Assembly: GCA_963747965.1 (NCBI GenBank)
Contig: CAVVGZ010000008.1
Span: 186,001-250,000 of the forward strand
Direction of reading: 5' to 3'
DNA length: 64,000 nt
DNA from: CAVVGZ01 sp963747965
GTDB taxonomy: Bacteria; Chloroflexota; Anaerolineae; Anaerolineales; Anaerolineaceae
The stretch's first letter is position 1. The number at the start of each line of letters is the position of its first letter. Shown in pieces: positions 9,169-17,591 of the stretch. The notes beneath the pieces were generated by a model. The model was given only the letters and a program-made list of their open reading frames with translations. It made no database searches and had not been told where the DNA came from. The position numbers and the translations under genes are program-made.

Positions 9169-10184
9169 ACGTCTATCAAACCCTTTTCATCACCAACCGG
9201 GGAGAACGCCATCAAAAGGCAGCCTTGAAGGCTGCCCCGGGAAATTTAGACATCACCATGCTGCACAGTCCCGAGAAAGTGGAAATACTTCAGCATTTGC
9301 CAGGAACCCAATTCTTAATCACCGAGAGGGAGGGGATCATCGACGCAGATATCATAGAAGCCGGGAAAGACCTTCTTCTGATCCAGCGGCTGGGTACCCA
9401 GGTCTGGGATATAAATCTGGAGGCCGCCCGGACTGCCGGAGTCCCTGTCTGTACCTGGTCAATTCCATCCTGTATAGCGGTCGCTGAACATATCGTGATG
9501 CAAACCCTGGGTCTGCTTAAGCAGTCTGAGGCATCCAAATATGCCATGAGAAATGCACGTTGGGAGAGGGAACCCCAGCGCTGTGATGAAGACACATTTG
9601 CTTACAATTGGACCAACCGCAAACAGGTGCGTTCTCTCTGGCAGCGCAAATTCGGAATCCTGGGATTTGGCGAAACAGGCCTGGAACTCGCCCGCCGGCT
9701 GAATGGATTTGAGGTAGAGGTATTCTATTACAAACGCCACCGCTACACCCCCAAAGCCGAGTCGGAACTGGGAATATGGTACCTCCGGCAGGAAGAATTG
9801 ATCCGCACCTGTGATATTATCTGTTCACTTTTACCATTTTCAGAACAAACCGACCAATCCATCGACCAGCAGTTTTTCGATGCCATGAAGCCGGGCACTT
9901 ATTTTATTCATTGTGGAAGCGGTGGTGTGGTCGATGAAAATGCATTGCAGCAATCCATCTTGTCCGGAAAACTAGCCGGGGCAGCCCTGGATACATACAC
10001 ATGGGAACCACTCCCCATCAGTAACGCTATGTTATCCCTTGCCCAATACCCGCAGTACAACCTTTTATTATCACCTCATATCGCCGCAGGGTCGGACCAG
10101 TCAAAACCAGATGAGCGTATTGATGAATATACGAATATCAAACGTATCATGAACGGCAAGAAACCATATAATCAGATTTCTTAA
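9165..10184 (+). CDS. D-isomer-specific 2-hydroxyacid dehydrogenase family protein
   Basis: NAD-dependent dehydrogenase with the SerA/GyaR fold. The Rossmann motif is GILGFGETGLELA near residue 165. The catalytic Glu lies in LDTYTWEPLP and the catalytic His in LLSPHIAAGS. The third catalytic residue, Arg in the usual NxxRGGxVDE, is not present: the sequence is HCGSGGVVDE, with Ser in its place. It may therefore have altered activity. GTG start overlapping the isomerase stop (GTGA). Last gene of the operon; a reductive or oxidative side step on a 2-keto or 2-hydroxy acid derived from the same sugar is plausible. Confidence 0.75.
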   Translation: MNVYQTLFITNRGERHQKAALKAAPGNLDITMLHSPEKVEILQHLPGTQFLITEREGIIDADIIEAGKDLLLIQRLGTQVWDINLEAARTAGVPVCTWSIPSCIAVAEHIVMQTLGLLKQSEASKYAMRNARWEREPQRCDEDTFAYNWTNRKQVRSLWQRKFGILGFGETGLELARRLNGFEVEVFYYKRHRYTPKAESELGIWYLRQEELIRTCDIICSLLPFSEQTDQSIDQQFFDAMKPGTYFIHCGSGGVVDENALQQSILSGKLAGAALDTYTWEPLPISNAMLSLAQYPQYNLLLSPHIAAGSDQSKPDERIDEYTNIKRIMNGKKPYNQIS

Positions 10185-10345
10185 GCCTGCTCATGGGATT
10201 TTGATAATTATGGCGGACAAATCTGGCAGAGGATTGTTTCTAGTATCGTTGTAACTATCCAAAGGGCGAATATTGACAAAATTTCATTTAAGGGGATAAT
10301 TGCCTTAACAGGGTAGTGATGTGAAAACAATTTTATTAAATGGGG

Positions 10346-10384
10346 AACCGGTCTAGGATGATCTATGCTCCCACACCGGTTTTT
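10346..10384 (+). terminator. stem-loop with T-run after the catabolic operon
   Basis: AACCGGT at 10346-10352 pairs with ACCGGTT at 10375-10381, and TTT follows. It lies between the dehydrogenase and the cold-shock gene. It could end the operon or be part of the cold-shock 5' leader. Confidence 0.45.
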
Positions 10385-10439
10385 AATTTCCCCCAACCCG
10401 GTAAGTAAGCAATAAATTTAAAGGAGTAATTGTAATACA

Positions 10440-10649
10440 ATGGACGAACGCGTTATCGGAAAAGTAAAATGGTTTAATGGACGAAAAGGCTTCGGTTTTA
10501 TAGAACGGGAAGGCCAACCGGATGTATTTGTACACTTTACCGCAATCGTAGGGGAAGGCTTCCGGAATCTTGAAGAAGGTCAAGCGGTCGAGTTTTCTAT
10601 CGAAGAAGGGCCCAAAGGATTGCAAGCAGCAGAAGTAAAAGTTATTTAA
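10440..10649 (+). CDS. cold shock protein (CspA family)
   Basis: Small OB-fold protein that binds single-stranded RNA and DNA and melts RNA secondary structure. At 69 residues it is full length, with both RNA-binding motifs, KGFGFI (RNP1) and VFVHFTAI (RNP2), and the N-terminal GKVKWFNGRKG. AAGGAG lies about 15 bases before the ATG, a rather long spacing. The long upstream region (from about 10200) contains a stem-loop and could act as a temperature-sensitive leader, which is inference. Monocistronic. Confidence 0.93.
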   Translation: MDERVIGKVKWFNGRKGFGFIEREGQPDVFVHFTAIVGEGFRNLEEGQAVEFSIEEGPKGLQAAEVKVI

Positions 10650-10853
10650 TTCCCGAACGCTTTCATGCACTCCGATAAACTCACCGGAATTATTTTCTGG
10701 TGCTGGTTAATCTTGCATATTTCCAGGCAAGGTCAATGTCTGTAATACCGTGTATGCCGGGCAAAGGTCCCGGCGGAAAATTCCTTTATTCCCAATAGAA
10801 AAGATGTGGACCCAATTTATGATGATAATAAGGGATGGGCTGAATATCCCTGC

Positions 10854-11546
10854 TTAATAGTTTTCCGGCTTGGCTGTTTTTCCCCCAACAATTTCGATGC
10901 CATGGCTGGTACCCAGTAGTTCAGCCCCGGCTTCCAGCAATGCCAGCGCAGTTTCCCGGTTGTTGATACCGCCCGATGCCTTTATCCGGCTGTACCCTTT
11001 TAACGACTGCTTAATAAAACAGATATCTTCAACCGTGGCTGGTGTTGCCCCCGGAGCCCATCCTCCGCTTGAATTTTTGACCCAATCAACACGCGCTTCC
11101 TCCAGTATTTGAATTGCCAGGCGTTTCTCATTTAATTCTTGAATCATCCCCATTTGAAGCATCGCTTTTATAGGCATCCCCTCAGCAGCAATGACAAGTT
11201 CCCGGGCTTCTTTCTGGAATTCTATATACATTTTTGAAAGGAAATAACCCATATTTGGTGCATAATCCACTTCATCCGCACCCAGGCAGCGACACTCCTT
11301 AATCAGTGCGCACTTTCCTTCAACAGAGGCATTCCCCATAGCGAATTCAATAAAAGTAGCAGTTCTAACAGCGGTTCCTTTTAATATGTCTTTGGTAAGG
11401 GGAACCCAGCACATGGCAACCATGGCTGCATTAAAGCGGTATTGGGCACATAATTCTACATGCCTGATTACCTCATCACGAGTCACATCAGGGTTAATCA
11501 GCGTTGACTGAATTGCTGCGGCAAGTTTTTCTCCTGAATCTGTCAA
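10854..11546 (-). CDS. deoC: deoxyribose-phosphate aldolase (DeoC family)
   Basis: Class I (Schiff-base) aldolase that cleaves 2-deoxy-D-ribose 5-phosphate to acetaldehyde and glyceraldehyde 3-phosphate. VDWVKNSSGG carries the Schiff-base Lys, RIKASGGI the second essential Lys, and LLGTSHGIEI the phosphate loop. The 230-residue length is normal. The start is TTG at 11546, with AAGGA 8 bases upstream. It lies downstream of, and in the same direction as, an orphan PTS IIB gene, so in this context it may act on a phosphorylated sugar other than deoxyribose 5-phosphate. Confidence 0.82.
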   Translation of the reverse strand: MTDSGEKLAAAIQSTLINPDVTRDEVIRHVELCAQYRFNAAMVAMCWVPLTKDILKGTAVRTATFIEFAMGNASVEGKCALIKECRCLGADEVDYAPNMGYFLSKMYIEFQKEARELVIAAEGMPIKAMLQMGMIQELNEKRLAIQILEEARVDWVKNSSGGWAPGATPATVEDICFIKQSLKGYSRIKASGGINNRETALALLEAGAELLGTSHGIEIVGGKTAKPENY

Positions 11547-11601
11547 TATACTTATCCTTTTTTAGACAAAATACACTTTATTTGAAGCAGAAAGGCAGGA
11601 T

Positions 11602-11907
11602 TTATTTCTTTCTTTCGTATACCTCCCTGTATACGGGCACCAATTTTGCTTCCAGTTCATCTGTTTTAAATATGTTGTGGACGAGAACTTTTTCACATTT
11701 GACATCGCTTAATGAATTTTCAAATGCATATGTGGAAACAACAATATCGGAAAACATCGCCAGCCCGCGCCCGCTTTGCAGGTCTGCACATTCAATCTGC
11801 AAGTTATTCAGTGGGAATCCATTTTTTTTGAGAATTTTCTCGATTGCCATTTTTACCAGCAAACTGCTTCCAACCCCTGCCCCGCACACGCAAGCGATTT
11901 TTATCAT
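11602..11907 (-). CDS. PTS sugar transporter subunit IIB (ascorbate/galactitol type)
   Basis: Small phosphocarrier domain of the phosphotransferase system, about 101 residues. The phosphorylated Cys is in IACVCGAGVGSSLLVKM, the P-loop-like signature of the SgaB/UlaB and GatB group. Start set at ATG 11907 because AAGGAGAT is 7 bases upstream; longer versions (11916, 11931) lack this. No IIA, IIC, HPr or enzyme I gene is visible in the window, so it is either an orphan or a regulatory phospho-acceptor. deoC follows after a gap of about 55 bases. Confidence 0.75.
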   Translation of the reverse strand: MIKIACVCGAGVGSSLLVKMAIEKILKKNGFPLNNLQIECADLQSGRGLAMFSDIVVSTYAFENSLSDVKCEKVLVHNIFKTDELEAKLVPVYREVYERKK

Positions 11908-12121
11908 TATATCCATCTCCTTGGTAATCATTGTTGACTATGGACAGTTATGGTCAATAAATATAAAGTCAAATTATATCCATATCGTGTGGTTAATTTG
12001 ATCCAGAATCATACCATACCGGAAGCCCGGCGTGTTTATGTCCTATTTTTATGAGAACTGGTTATAATCCTGGCAGGTTATTCGAATTGAGGATGAAAAC
12101 TCGGTGTAAAAGATCAACTTC

Positions 12122-14038
12122 ATGGAAATGTCCAGGGAAAATCAAAAGACATGCTTGCTCATCTTCGGGATAGGCGGATTCCTCCTCCTGATTCTTTGGC
12201 TGCATTCCAGCTTTTACTTGCCGTTCATCTCCGATGATGCCCTGATCAGTCTGCGGTATTCGCAGCGTCTGCTCCAGGGTTTCGGATTAACCTGGACGGA
12301 TGGCAGTCAGCCGGTCGAAGGTTACTCCAACCTGCTGTGGGTATTGCTGGCTGCCCTGTTGGGCTGGACTGGCATGGACCTGGTCGATGCAGTCCGTTTG
12401 CTCGGATTTTTGTCCATGGCTGGTACACTGGCAGCATTCTTTTATGCCTACAGCCGCCCCAACCGCTCCCTGTACCAATCCTTGCCGGCGATTATTGCAG
12501 GAATCAGCTTTGTAGCTGCCGGTCCAATTGCCATCTGGACCATAGGTGGATTGGAGCAGCCCCTGGTTATCGTTTTCCTGATTTGGGGGATTGTCCTATG
12601 CTATCCACTGCTTGAAAACCAACCTGTCCGCATGCTTCAGGTCCTGCTGCCGGGTTTGAGTTTTGCCTTGCTGATTCTTTCCCGCCTGGATGGAGGAATT
12701 TTCCTTGCAACCACCCTTCTAACCATCTTCATCGTACGCGGCATAAACAAAGAATCCATCAGGCTTGTTTTCCTGCTTGGATTGCTCCCTGCTGTCTTTT
12801 TACTGGCACAAATTGGTTTTCGGTATTTCTATTATGGGGAATGGATCCCGAATACTGCCCTGGTAAAGGTGAGTCTATCCCGGATCCATCTGATGGAGGG
12901 TCTCCAGTATATCCGGGGAGGAGGCTTTTCATTACTTCCCCTTTCTTTAATCGCTGTAGTTTTTGCACTGGTTTGCTTCTGGGACAGGAACCAGCGTAAA
13001 AGGATACTATTAATTTCCCTTCCGGCAGCTGTCTGGCTTGGCTATATCGCCCTGGTGGGAGGGGACATATTCCCTGGTTGGCGTCATATTACCCCGGTAA
13101 TTGCCTTAATGGCTTTACTCCTTGCAGAAGGGATGGTCTGGCTGCAAAAACGGATCTCAACCCGGACGCAAAAAGCCCTTGTCATTCTGGTACTAATCGC
13201 TAGTCTGGCCGTTTTTATCCGCACCCAGTTCAATGATTCCGAAAACAGGCGTGCCAAAAAAGAAACCTGGGAATGGGACGGGGAGGTGATCGGCTTGATG
13301 CTTAAGGATGGTTTTGGTAAACAACAGGCGCTCATGGCTGTAGATCCGGCTGGATGTTTGCCATTCTGGTCGGAGCTTCCTGCAGTGGACATGATGGGCC
13401 TCAATGATTATTACATTCCCCGAAATCCTCCCCCGGATTTCGGACAGGGTTATATCGGTCACGAACTGGGGGATGGGAATTATGTTCTCAGCCGGGAACC
13501 GGATCTGGTTGTTTTCTGCAGTCCAAAGGGCGGTTATGAACCATGCTTCCGCAGTGGAAAAGAAATGACCGCCGGAGAAACCTTTCACCAGCTCTATTCA
13601 CCGGTCGTTTTCGAAGGGCGCCGTCCATACAACCAACAATCAATCATCTGGGTGAGGCGCTACAGCCCTAAAATTGGTATTCAGCAAACACCTGGGCGGA
13701 TTGAAATCCCGGCGTATTTGCTGAATGGAAATCCGGACAGCGTTGCTCATTTGGATAGCACCAATAATTTTGTCACTGCAATAACCGCAGATATACCGGC
13801 GAAAATCATGGGACTTGAAATTCCCCCTGGGAAATGGCGCATCGATGCCGAAGCCGCTGGAGACCTGCAGGCGACCATGATTAAAAGCAATGGGGAAACA
13901 TACTTGCTGGAATCATCCCCGTTACCGGCTGAATTCCTCCAGGATAAAGATGGTCCACGCAATTATGACATCACCTTCTCCCGCCCGGACGGGGAGACGA
14001 CCCTGCGCCGCGTTGTGCTTACCAAAATCCCGGATTGA
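12122..14038 (+). CDS. GT-C type integral membrane glycosyltransferase
   Basis: Large multi-pass membrane protein of 638 residues, with about ten hydrophobic segments in the first 420 residues and a soluble extracytoplasmic C-terminal part. The first loop has ISDDALISLRYSQRLLQG, an acidic pair after the first helix as in GT-C enzymes that use polyprenyl-phosphate sugars. TDGSQPVEGYSNLLW is characteristic of a family often labelled arabinofuranosyltransferase-like. It probably decorates envelope glycans or glycoproteins. Acceptor and donor are unknown. Two ATG codons (12122, 12128) are possible starts. It is alone on its strand. Confidence 0.65.
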   Translation: MEMSRENQKTCLLIFGIGGFLLLILWLHSSFYLPFISDDALISLRYSQRLLQGFGLTWTDGSQPVEGYSNLLWVLLAALLGWTGMDLVDAVRLLGFLSMAGTLAAFFYAYSRPNRSLYQSLPAIIAGISFVAAGPIAIWTIGGLEQPLVIVFLIWGIVLCYPLLENQPVRMLQVLLPGLSFALLILSRLDGGIFLATTLLTIFIVRGINKESIRLVFLLGLLPAVFLLAQIGFRYFYYGEWIPNTALVKVSLSRIHLMEGLQYIRGGGFSLLPLSLIAVVFALVCFWDRNQRKRILLISLPAAVWLGYIALVGGDIFPGWRHITPVIALMALLLAEGMVWLQKRISTRTQKALVILVLIASLAVFIRTQFNDSENRRAKKETWEWDGEVIGLMLKDGFGKQQALMAVDPAGCLPFWSELPAVDMMGLNDYYIPRNPPPDFGQGYIGHELGDGNYVLSREPDLVVFCSPKGGYEPCFRSGKEMTAGETFHQLYSPVVFEGRRPYNQQSIIWVRRYSPKIGIQQTPGRIEIPAYLLNGNPDSVAHLDSTNNFVTAITADIPAKIMGLEIPPGKWRIDAEAAGDLQATMIKSNGETYLLESSPLPAEFLQDKDGPRNYDITFSRPDGETTLRRVVLTKIPD

Positions 14039-14237
14039 TCTCCCCATCCTGTTGTCGGAACTACGGGGTCGATTTAAATAAATTTCATTTTATGGTATTG
14101 GGGGATTGGTGGCGGCGTAATTCGGGCAGCCTGCAAAATTTTTGGATGTCATCCTGTCGGGCTGACTTCCAGCCTACTTCTTCTAATCCTCTTTGGATTG
14201 GTTTTCCAACAACTCCCGTAGAACGGCAAGTTCTTTT

Positions 14238-15005
14238 TTAATGTCCGTAAGATCTTTTTTGATTAAACCAAGCGTCCTGCCCGTCCATAGCCGCAGGCAT
14301 CGCACCTGGCAATTCCCCATCTGCCAGGGCATCCAGCTTGCCGATCAGCAGACTGGACATAATGCTCGCCAGCACACCAATGAGGAGTACCCCTGTGACC
14401 ATGATAAACATGGCGGAAATGCGTCCCAAAATGGTTACCGGGTAATAATCTCCATATCCCACCGTCGTAAGTGTAACTATCGAAAACCAGAACGAGTCCC
14501 ACCCGGTTGTGATCTTCGCAGCCGGTGACTGGCTTTCAAATTGAAGCACAAGCACACTGGCGCACACCATGACGGTAAGAGTAATTAGGACGGTGATGAA
14601 GGCTGCGTATTTGTTGCGGTTTTTAGTGACATCATCAACCAATTCCTTTTTACCCTTGCCCCTTAAATAACGCATGATTCGTGGTAAGCGGGTCAGGCGT
14701 ACCAGGCGCAGGAGAGTGGCATACTTGGTAATACCAATTAACGGGAATGAGCCGAGTAAATCCAACCAACCTCGCCCCTTGATTAAGTAATCCGATTTCT
14801 TAGGGGCCGCCTTGAGGTTGATGAAAAAGTCTATCAGGAAAATAAAGCAGATAAAATTGTCATAGAACCGCAGCAGACCAATCGTTTCATCCTCAAGCGG
14901 CAGGAACATCACCACCATGATGCCCAGAGAAAGGATGGTAAGGAATAGAATGAAAATATGATAGGCGTTACTGCCCTGGCGAGGGACTATAAAGACTTGT
15001 GTCAC
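14238..15005 (-). CDS. voltage-gated-type potassium channel (C terminus probably frameshifted)
   Basis: Six-helix ion channel with an S4-like segment rich in Arg (LLRLVRLTRLPRIMRYLRG) and the K+ selectivity filter TVGYGDYYP before the last pore helix. GTG start at 15005. The annotated C terminus (NQKRSYGH) is not conserved-looking. One base shifted near 14280, the next frame reads LIKKDLTDIKKELAVLREL to a stop at 14183, a typical cytoplasmic coiled coil for such channels. I infer a one-base indel there, giving a true end at 14183. Passive or gated K+ flux across the cytoplasmic membrane. Confidence 0.8.
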   Translation of the reverse strand: MTQVFIVPRQGSNAYHIFILFLTILSLGIMVVMFLPLEDETIGLLRFYDNFICFIFLIDFFINLKAAPKKSDYLIKGRGWLDLLGSFPLIGITKYATLLRLVRLTRLPRIMRYLRGKGKKELVDDVTKNRNKYAAFITVLITLTVMVCASVLVLQFESQSPAAKITTGWDSFWFSIVTLTTVGYGDYYPVTILGRISAMFIMVTGVLLIGVLASIMSSLLIGKLDALADGELPGAMPAAMDGQDAWFNQKRSYGH

Positions 15006-15028
15006 GAAATTTAGCTATTAAATAAATT

Positions 15029-15065
15029 CCTTCTGACAGACCTATATGGTTAGTCAGTCAGAAGG
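15029..15065 (-). terminator. inverted repeat between unknown gene and K+ channel
   Basis: CCTTCTGAC (15029-15037) and GTCAGAAGG (15057-15065) form a 9-base perfect stem just beyond the stop of the 15074-15862 gene. On the minus strand it is followed by an A/T-rich stretch without a clean T-run, so it is a weak terminator or an mRNA-end stabiliser. Confidence 0.45.
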
Positions 15066-15073
15066 ACATCTAA

Positions 15074-15862
15074 TTACTCATCCGATGGAAGAGGTTCCGC
15101 AGCGCCCAGGCGGGCGGCGCCTACCGCAATCTCGGTCACACCGATCCGGCCGATTTCTCTTGCCATTTCAGCTTCTTCGAGTGCAGTTTCAACCTTATCG
15201 ACACCCCTGTATCCCAGCACCACCCCGGCTGTAGCGAGTTCTTCGCTCCTTTCAGCCATTCCTTCTGATACCGCCAGGCGGGTTAATCCTTCAGCAGCTT
15301 CCTCGATGCCCATCTTTTCGATCTCAAGGCCTTTGGCAGCCATCATCTGGGACAGGGCCCGGTTACTGGCAAAACGCACGATTGTATTAACCGCAATTCC
15401 CTGCAAATGTTCGCTGCGCGATGCCAGAAATTCCGACAATACCGGCATGGCCAGCAGTTCAACAATTTTACCGGTTGCCTGCAGCTCTCCTGCCAGTCGC
15501 GCCAATTCCAGGCCGCGTTCCAGGTCTTCTTCGCCCATCAACCCTACCACTGCACTTAACGCGGCCACGTCTTCAGAATGTGCCAGCAGCTCGACCCCCT
15601 GGGACAGGTCCACCACACCGGCAGCCGCAACGACATCGCTCAGGTCAGCCACACGCTCTGCCACAAGTAATGCATCCTCGGCGCGGGTTAAATCACTCGC
15701 CCCGGATGCCAGTTCCACTGCGGCATCGCGTGCCAGATAGCGCGCATCGTCCAGGATATCCACACCTGCGACCATCTCCTGTGCCGCAGCTTCAGCCTCC
15801 AGCTCTGCAGCAGTTGCAGATTGGATCTCCATCTCTTTTTCCTTCTTCTTCTTTGCGCTCAT
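15074..15862 (-). CDS. Ala/Glu-rich helical protein of unknown function
   Basis: Acidic, alanine-rich protein of 262 residues with no signal peptide or membrane segment; I do not recognise the family. It starts with a lysine-rich tail (MSAKKKKEKEME) and then appears wholly helical, with loosely repeated blocks containing LSDVV, LSQGVELL and LERGLELA, which suggests armadillo-like or coiled-coil stacking. ATG at 15862 has AGGAGA 6-7 bases upstream. It is directly downstream of the HdeD-like gene on the same strand, but a strong inverted repeat separates them. No catalytic motif was seen. Confidence 0.7.
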   Translation of the reverse strand: MSAKKKKEKEMEIQSATAAELEAEAAAQEMVAGVDILDDARYLARDAAVELASGASDLTRAEDALLVAERVADLSDVVAAAGVVDLSQGVELLAHSEDVAALSAVVGLMGEEDLERGLELARLAGELQATGKIVELLAMPVLSEFLASRSEHLQGIAVNTIVRFASNRALSQMMAAKGLEIEKMGIEEAAEGLTRLAVSEGMAERSEELATAGVVLGYRGVDKVETALEEAEMAREIGRIGVTEIAVGAARLGAAEPLPSDE

Positions 15863-15905
15863 ATTATCTCTCCTAATAAATGTTTAATAGTTTGTTGGAT
15901 TGACG

Positions 15906-15954
15906 AAAGTACTGGTATATGGACGGGGAAGGTCCGCCAAAACACCAGTACTTT
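15906..15954 (-). terminator. large stem-loop after the HdeD-like gene
   Basis: AAAGTACTGGT (15906-15916) pairs with ACCAGTACTTT (15944-15954), with a second small hairpin GGAC/GTCC inside the loop. It stands between the HdeD-like stop and the next gene, so it probably ends or attenuates that transcript. Confidence 0.55.
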
Positions 15955-15985
15955 TAGTTAGATGAACGTTGGGTTGCTGCGGCGA

Positions 15986-16544
15986 TTATGCAGCAGCAGG
16001 CTTCTGGCGGAAAGCCTGGACGATCAGGGCAATACCGCCGATGACTGCGAACACGGATGCAGTCCACAGCATGGTCAGCCCCATTCCTACCAGAGTAGTA
16101 GTTGGCCATCAGGATGATGCCGAAGATGATCCCCAGCACACCCAGGATGCCGGCTCCCCATCCGCCGCCCTTGAAAGCCATGACTAGCAGAATGATTCCG
16201 TACATCACACCCCAGATGCCCAGTACCAGGACAAAGATTCTTGGCAGGGTAACGCCTGCAGCTACCGGGTACATAAGGATGGAGCCTCCAGCCATGATGC
16301 TGATGATGCCAATGAACAGCTTCCAGCCCCACATGGAGTGATCCACAAACATGGATACGATTGCCATGATGCCCTCGACCAGCCAGTAGACACCCAAAAG
16401 TGCCACCAGGATCATGTAGGTATCAACCTTGGTTTTGGCAGGCGCCCAGAGCATGACACTACCGACGACCAGAGCCAGGATGCCAATGATCAAAGTCGAC
16501 CACCAGGGGCGCTGTTTTGTTTCTGTTTGTATTGCAGTAGTCAT
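15986..16544 (-). CDS. HdeD-like membrane protein (interrupted by frameshift)
   Basis: Small integral membrane protein of the HdeD/DUF308 family, about 185 residues with six hydrophobic helices; members are linked to acid or general stress but their mechanism is unknown. The frame as read becomes a non-membrane, Cys/Arg-rich tail after LMANYYSG. Dropping one G near 16086 gives SVGMGLTMLWTASVFAVIGG, a normal last helix, with a stop at 15986. Start chosen at ATG 16544, which has GAGGAGA upstream. The paired downstream gene is the Ala/Glu-rich protein. Confidence 0.75.
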
Positions 16545-16559
16545 TTTAATTCTCCTCAT

Positions 16560-17590
16560 AATATCAAATAGGTTCTATAAAGTGTGCTTCAAAAGATGCA
16601 CACCACTCTTTTCTGGCGATTTCTTGACGTTTTATTTTGACAATTTTTCGTAGGATGCCGCTGCCGATGGTTTCCCCAATCACAGCTTTCGAGCTCTATA
16701 ATTTCTAATTCCTTCCTTGGCCCGATCCAAACGATCATCATAATCTTCAACATCGGTGTGTCATTGGTGTAAAGGGGTAGTCTTTAGGAGCTGTCGCCAG
16801 ACATTTTATTAAAGTTGGTCCATCTTATTTATGGATGAATTTGAAAGTTGTTTTCTCTTGTCGTGTCCAATTTCATTACTTCGGTGTCAAATTAGAATTC
16901 AAGCGCAAGAATATCCACTGGACTGTTTACCTTAGAGATCCTCCTTTCGTCAGGTCTACCCTCAATTGCTCTATATTATACCTCAGATACTTCATGAGAA
17001 TATCAGTCCTTTGGCTATATTTTTTCATCTTTTTGGATAGGTTTCCAGATCCTATAAATCCAGGGCATAAATCAGGTGGTTGGAACAGGGTTGGAAAAGA
17101 GCAGCCGCAAATTATCTGCCTTGTCCTGGGCATCAGCTGCATCCTACAGGTTGTTTAGCAGCTATTGCTGATTTATTTTTTTGCTGGATTCTGCGCACCG
17201 AACCGGGAGGAGGTGAGCGCCACACCGTGGCTGGATTGGAACACCCCGTCCTGTTGGCAGTTATCGCCTTACCCTGTGCTCCCCAAACCTCCAGCTGTGG
17301 TTTTGTAGACTGGACTTGCTGCCTGCCGGATTAAAACCAGCCTTAATCAATGAATGAGACCATCAATTGGTTAATTACCCCGCCAGGCGAAATTCATCGG
17401 AGTACTAAAACAAGAGACCAGGTTTTTTGGGGCTTTGCGGCATGATCCTTATACAGGTCCTTGCCCAAAACAAGACATGCCGGGTATGGCATTTGAGTCC
17501 TCAATAATTTCCAGGCAGCCCCATTTTTTACCTGTCCCGCCGGAAATTTGCAGGCTGGTACTATTTCCTGCGCCTGATAAATAGAAGATG
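16560..17590. other. gene-free stretch of about 1 kb
   Basis: Only short open frames without credible starts, composition or family resemblance were found on either strand. 17160-17340 is richer in G+C and may hold an old coding remnant (plus frame with repeated Cys codons), but I cannot assign it. Confidence 0.4.
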
Positions 17591-17591
17591 A

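Noticed and set aside
15306..15876. Long plus-strand frames of 144 and 151 codons
   Set aside because: They are antisense shadows of the Ala/Glu-rich gene, which has a proper start and ribosome site.
16835..17334. Open frames of 70-107 codons on both strands
   Set aside because: No ribosome sites, no coding-like composition and no recognisable family.
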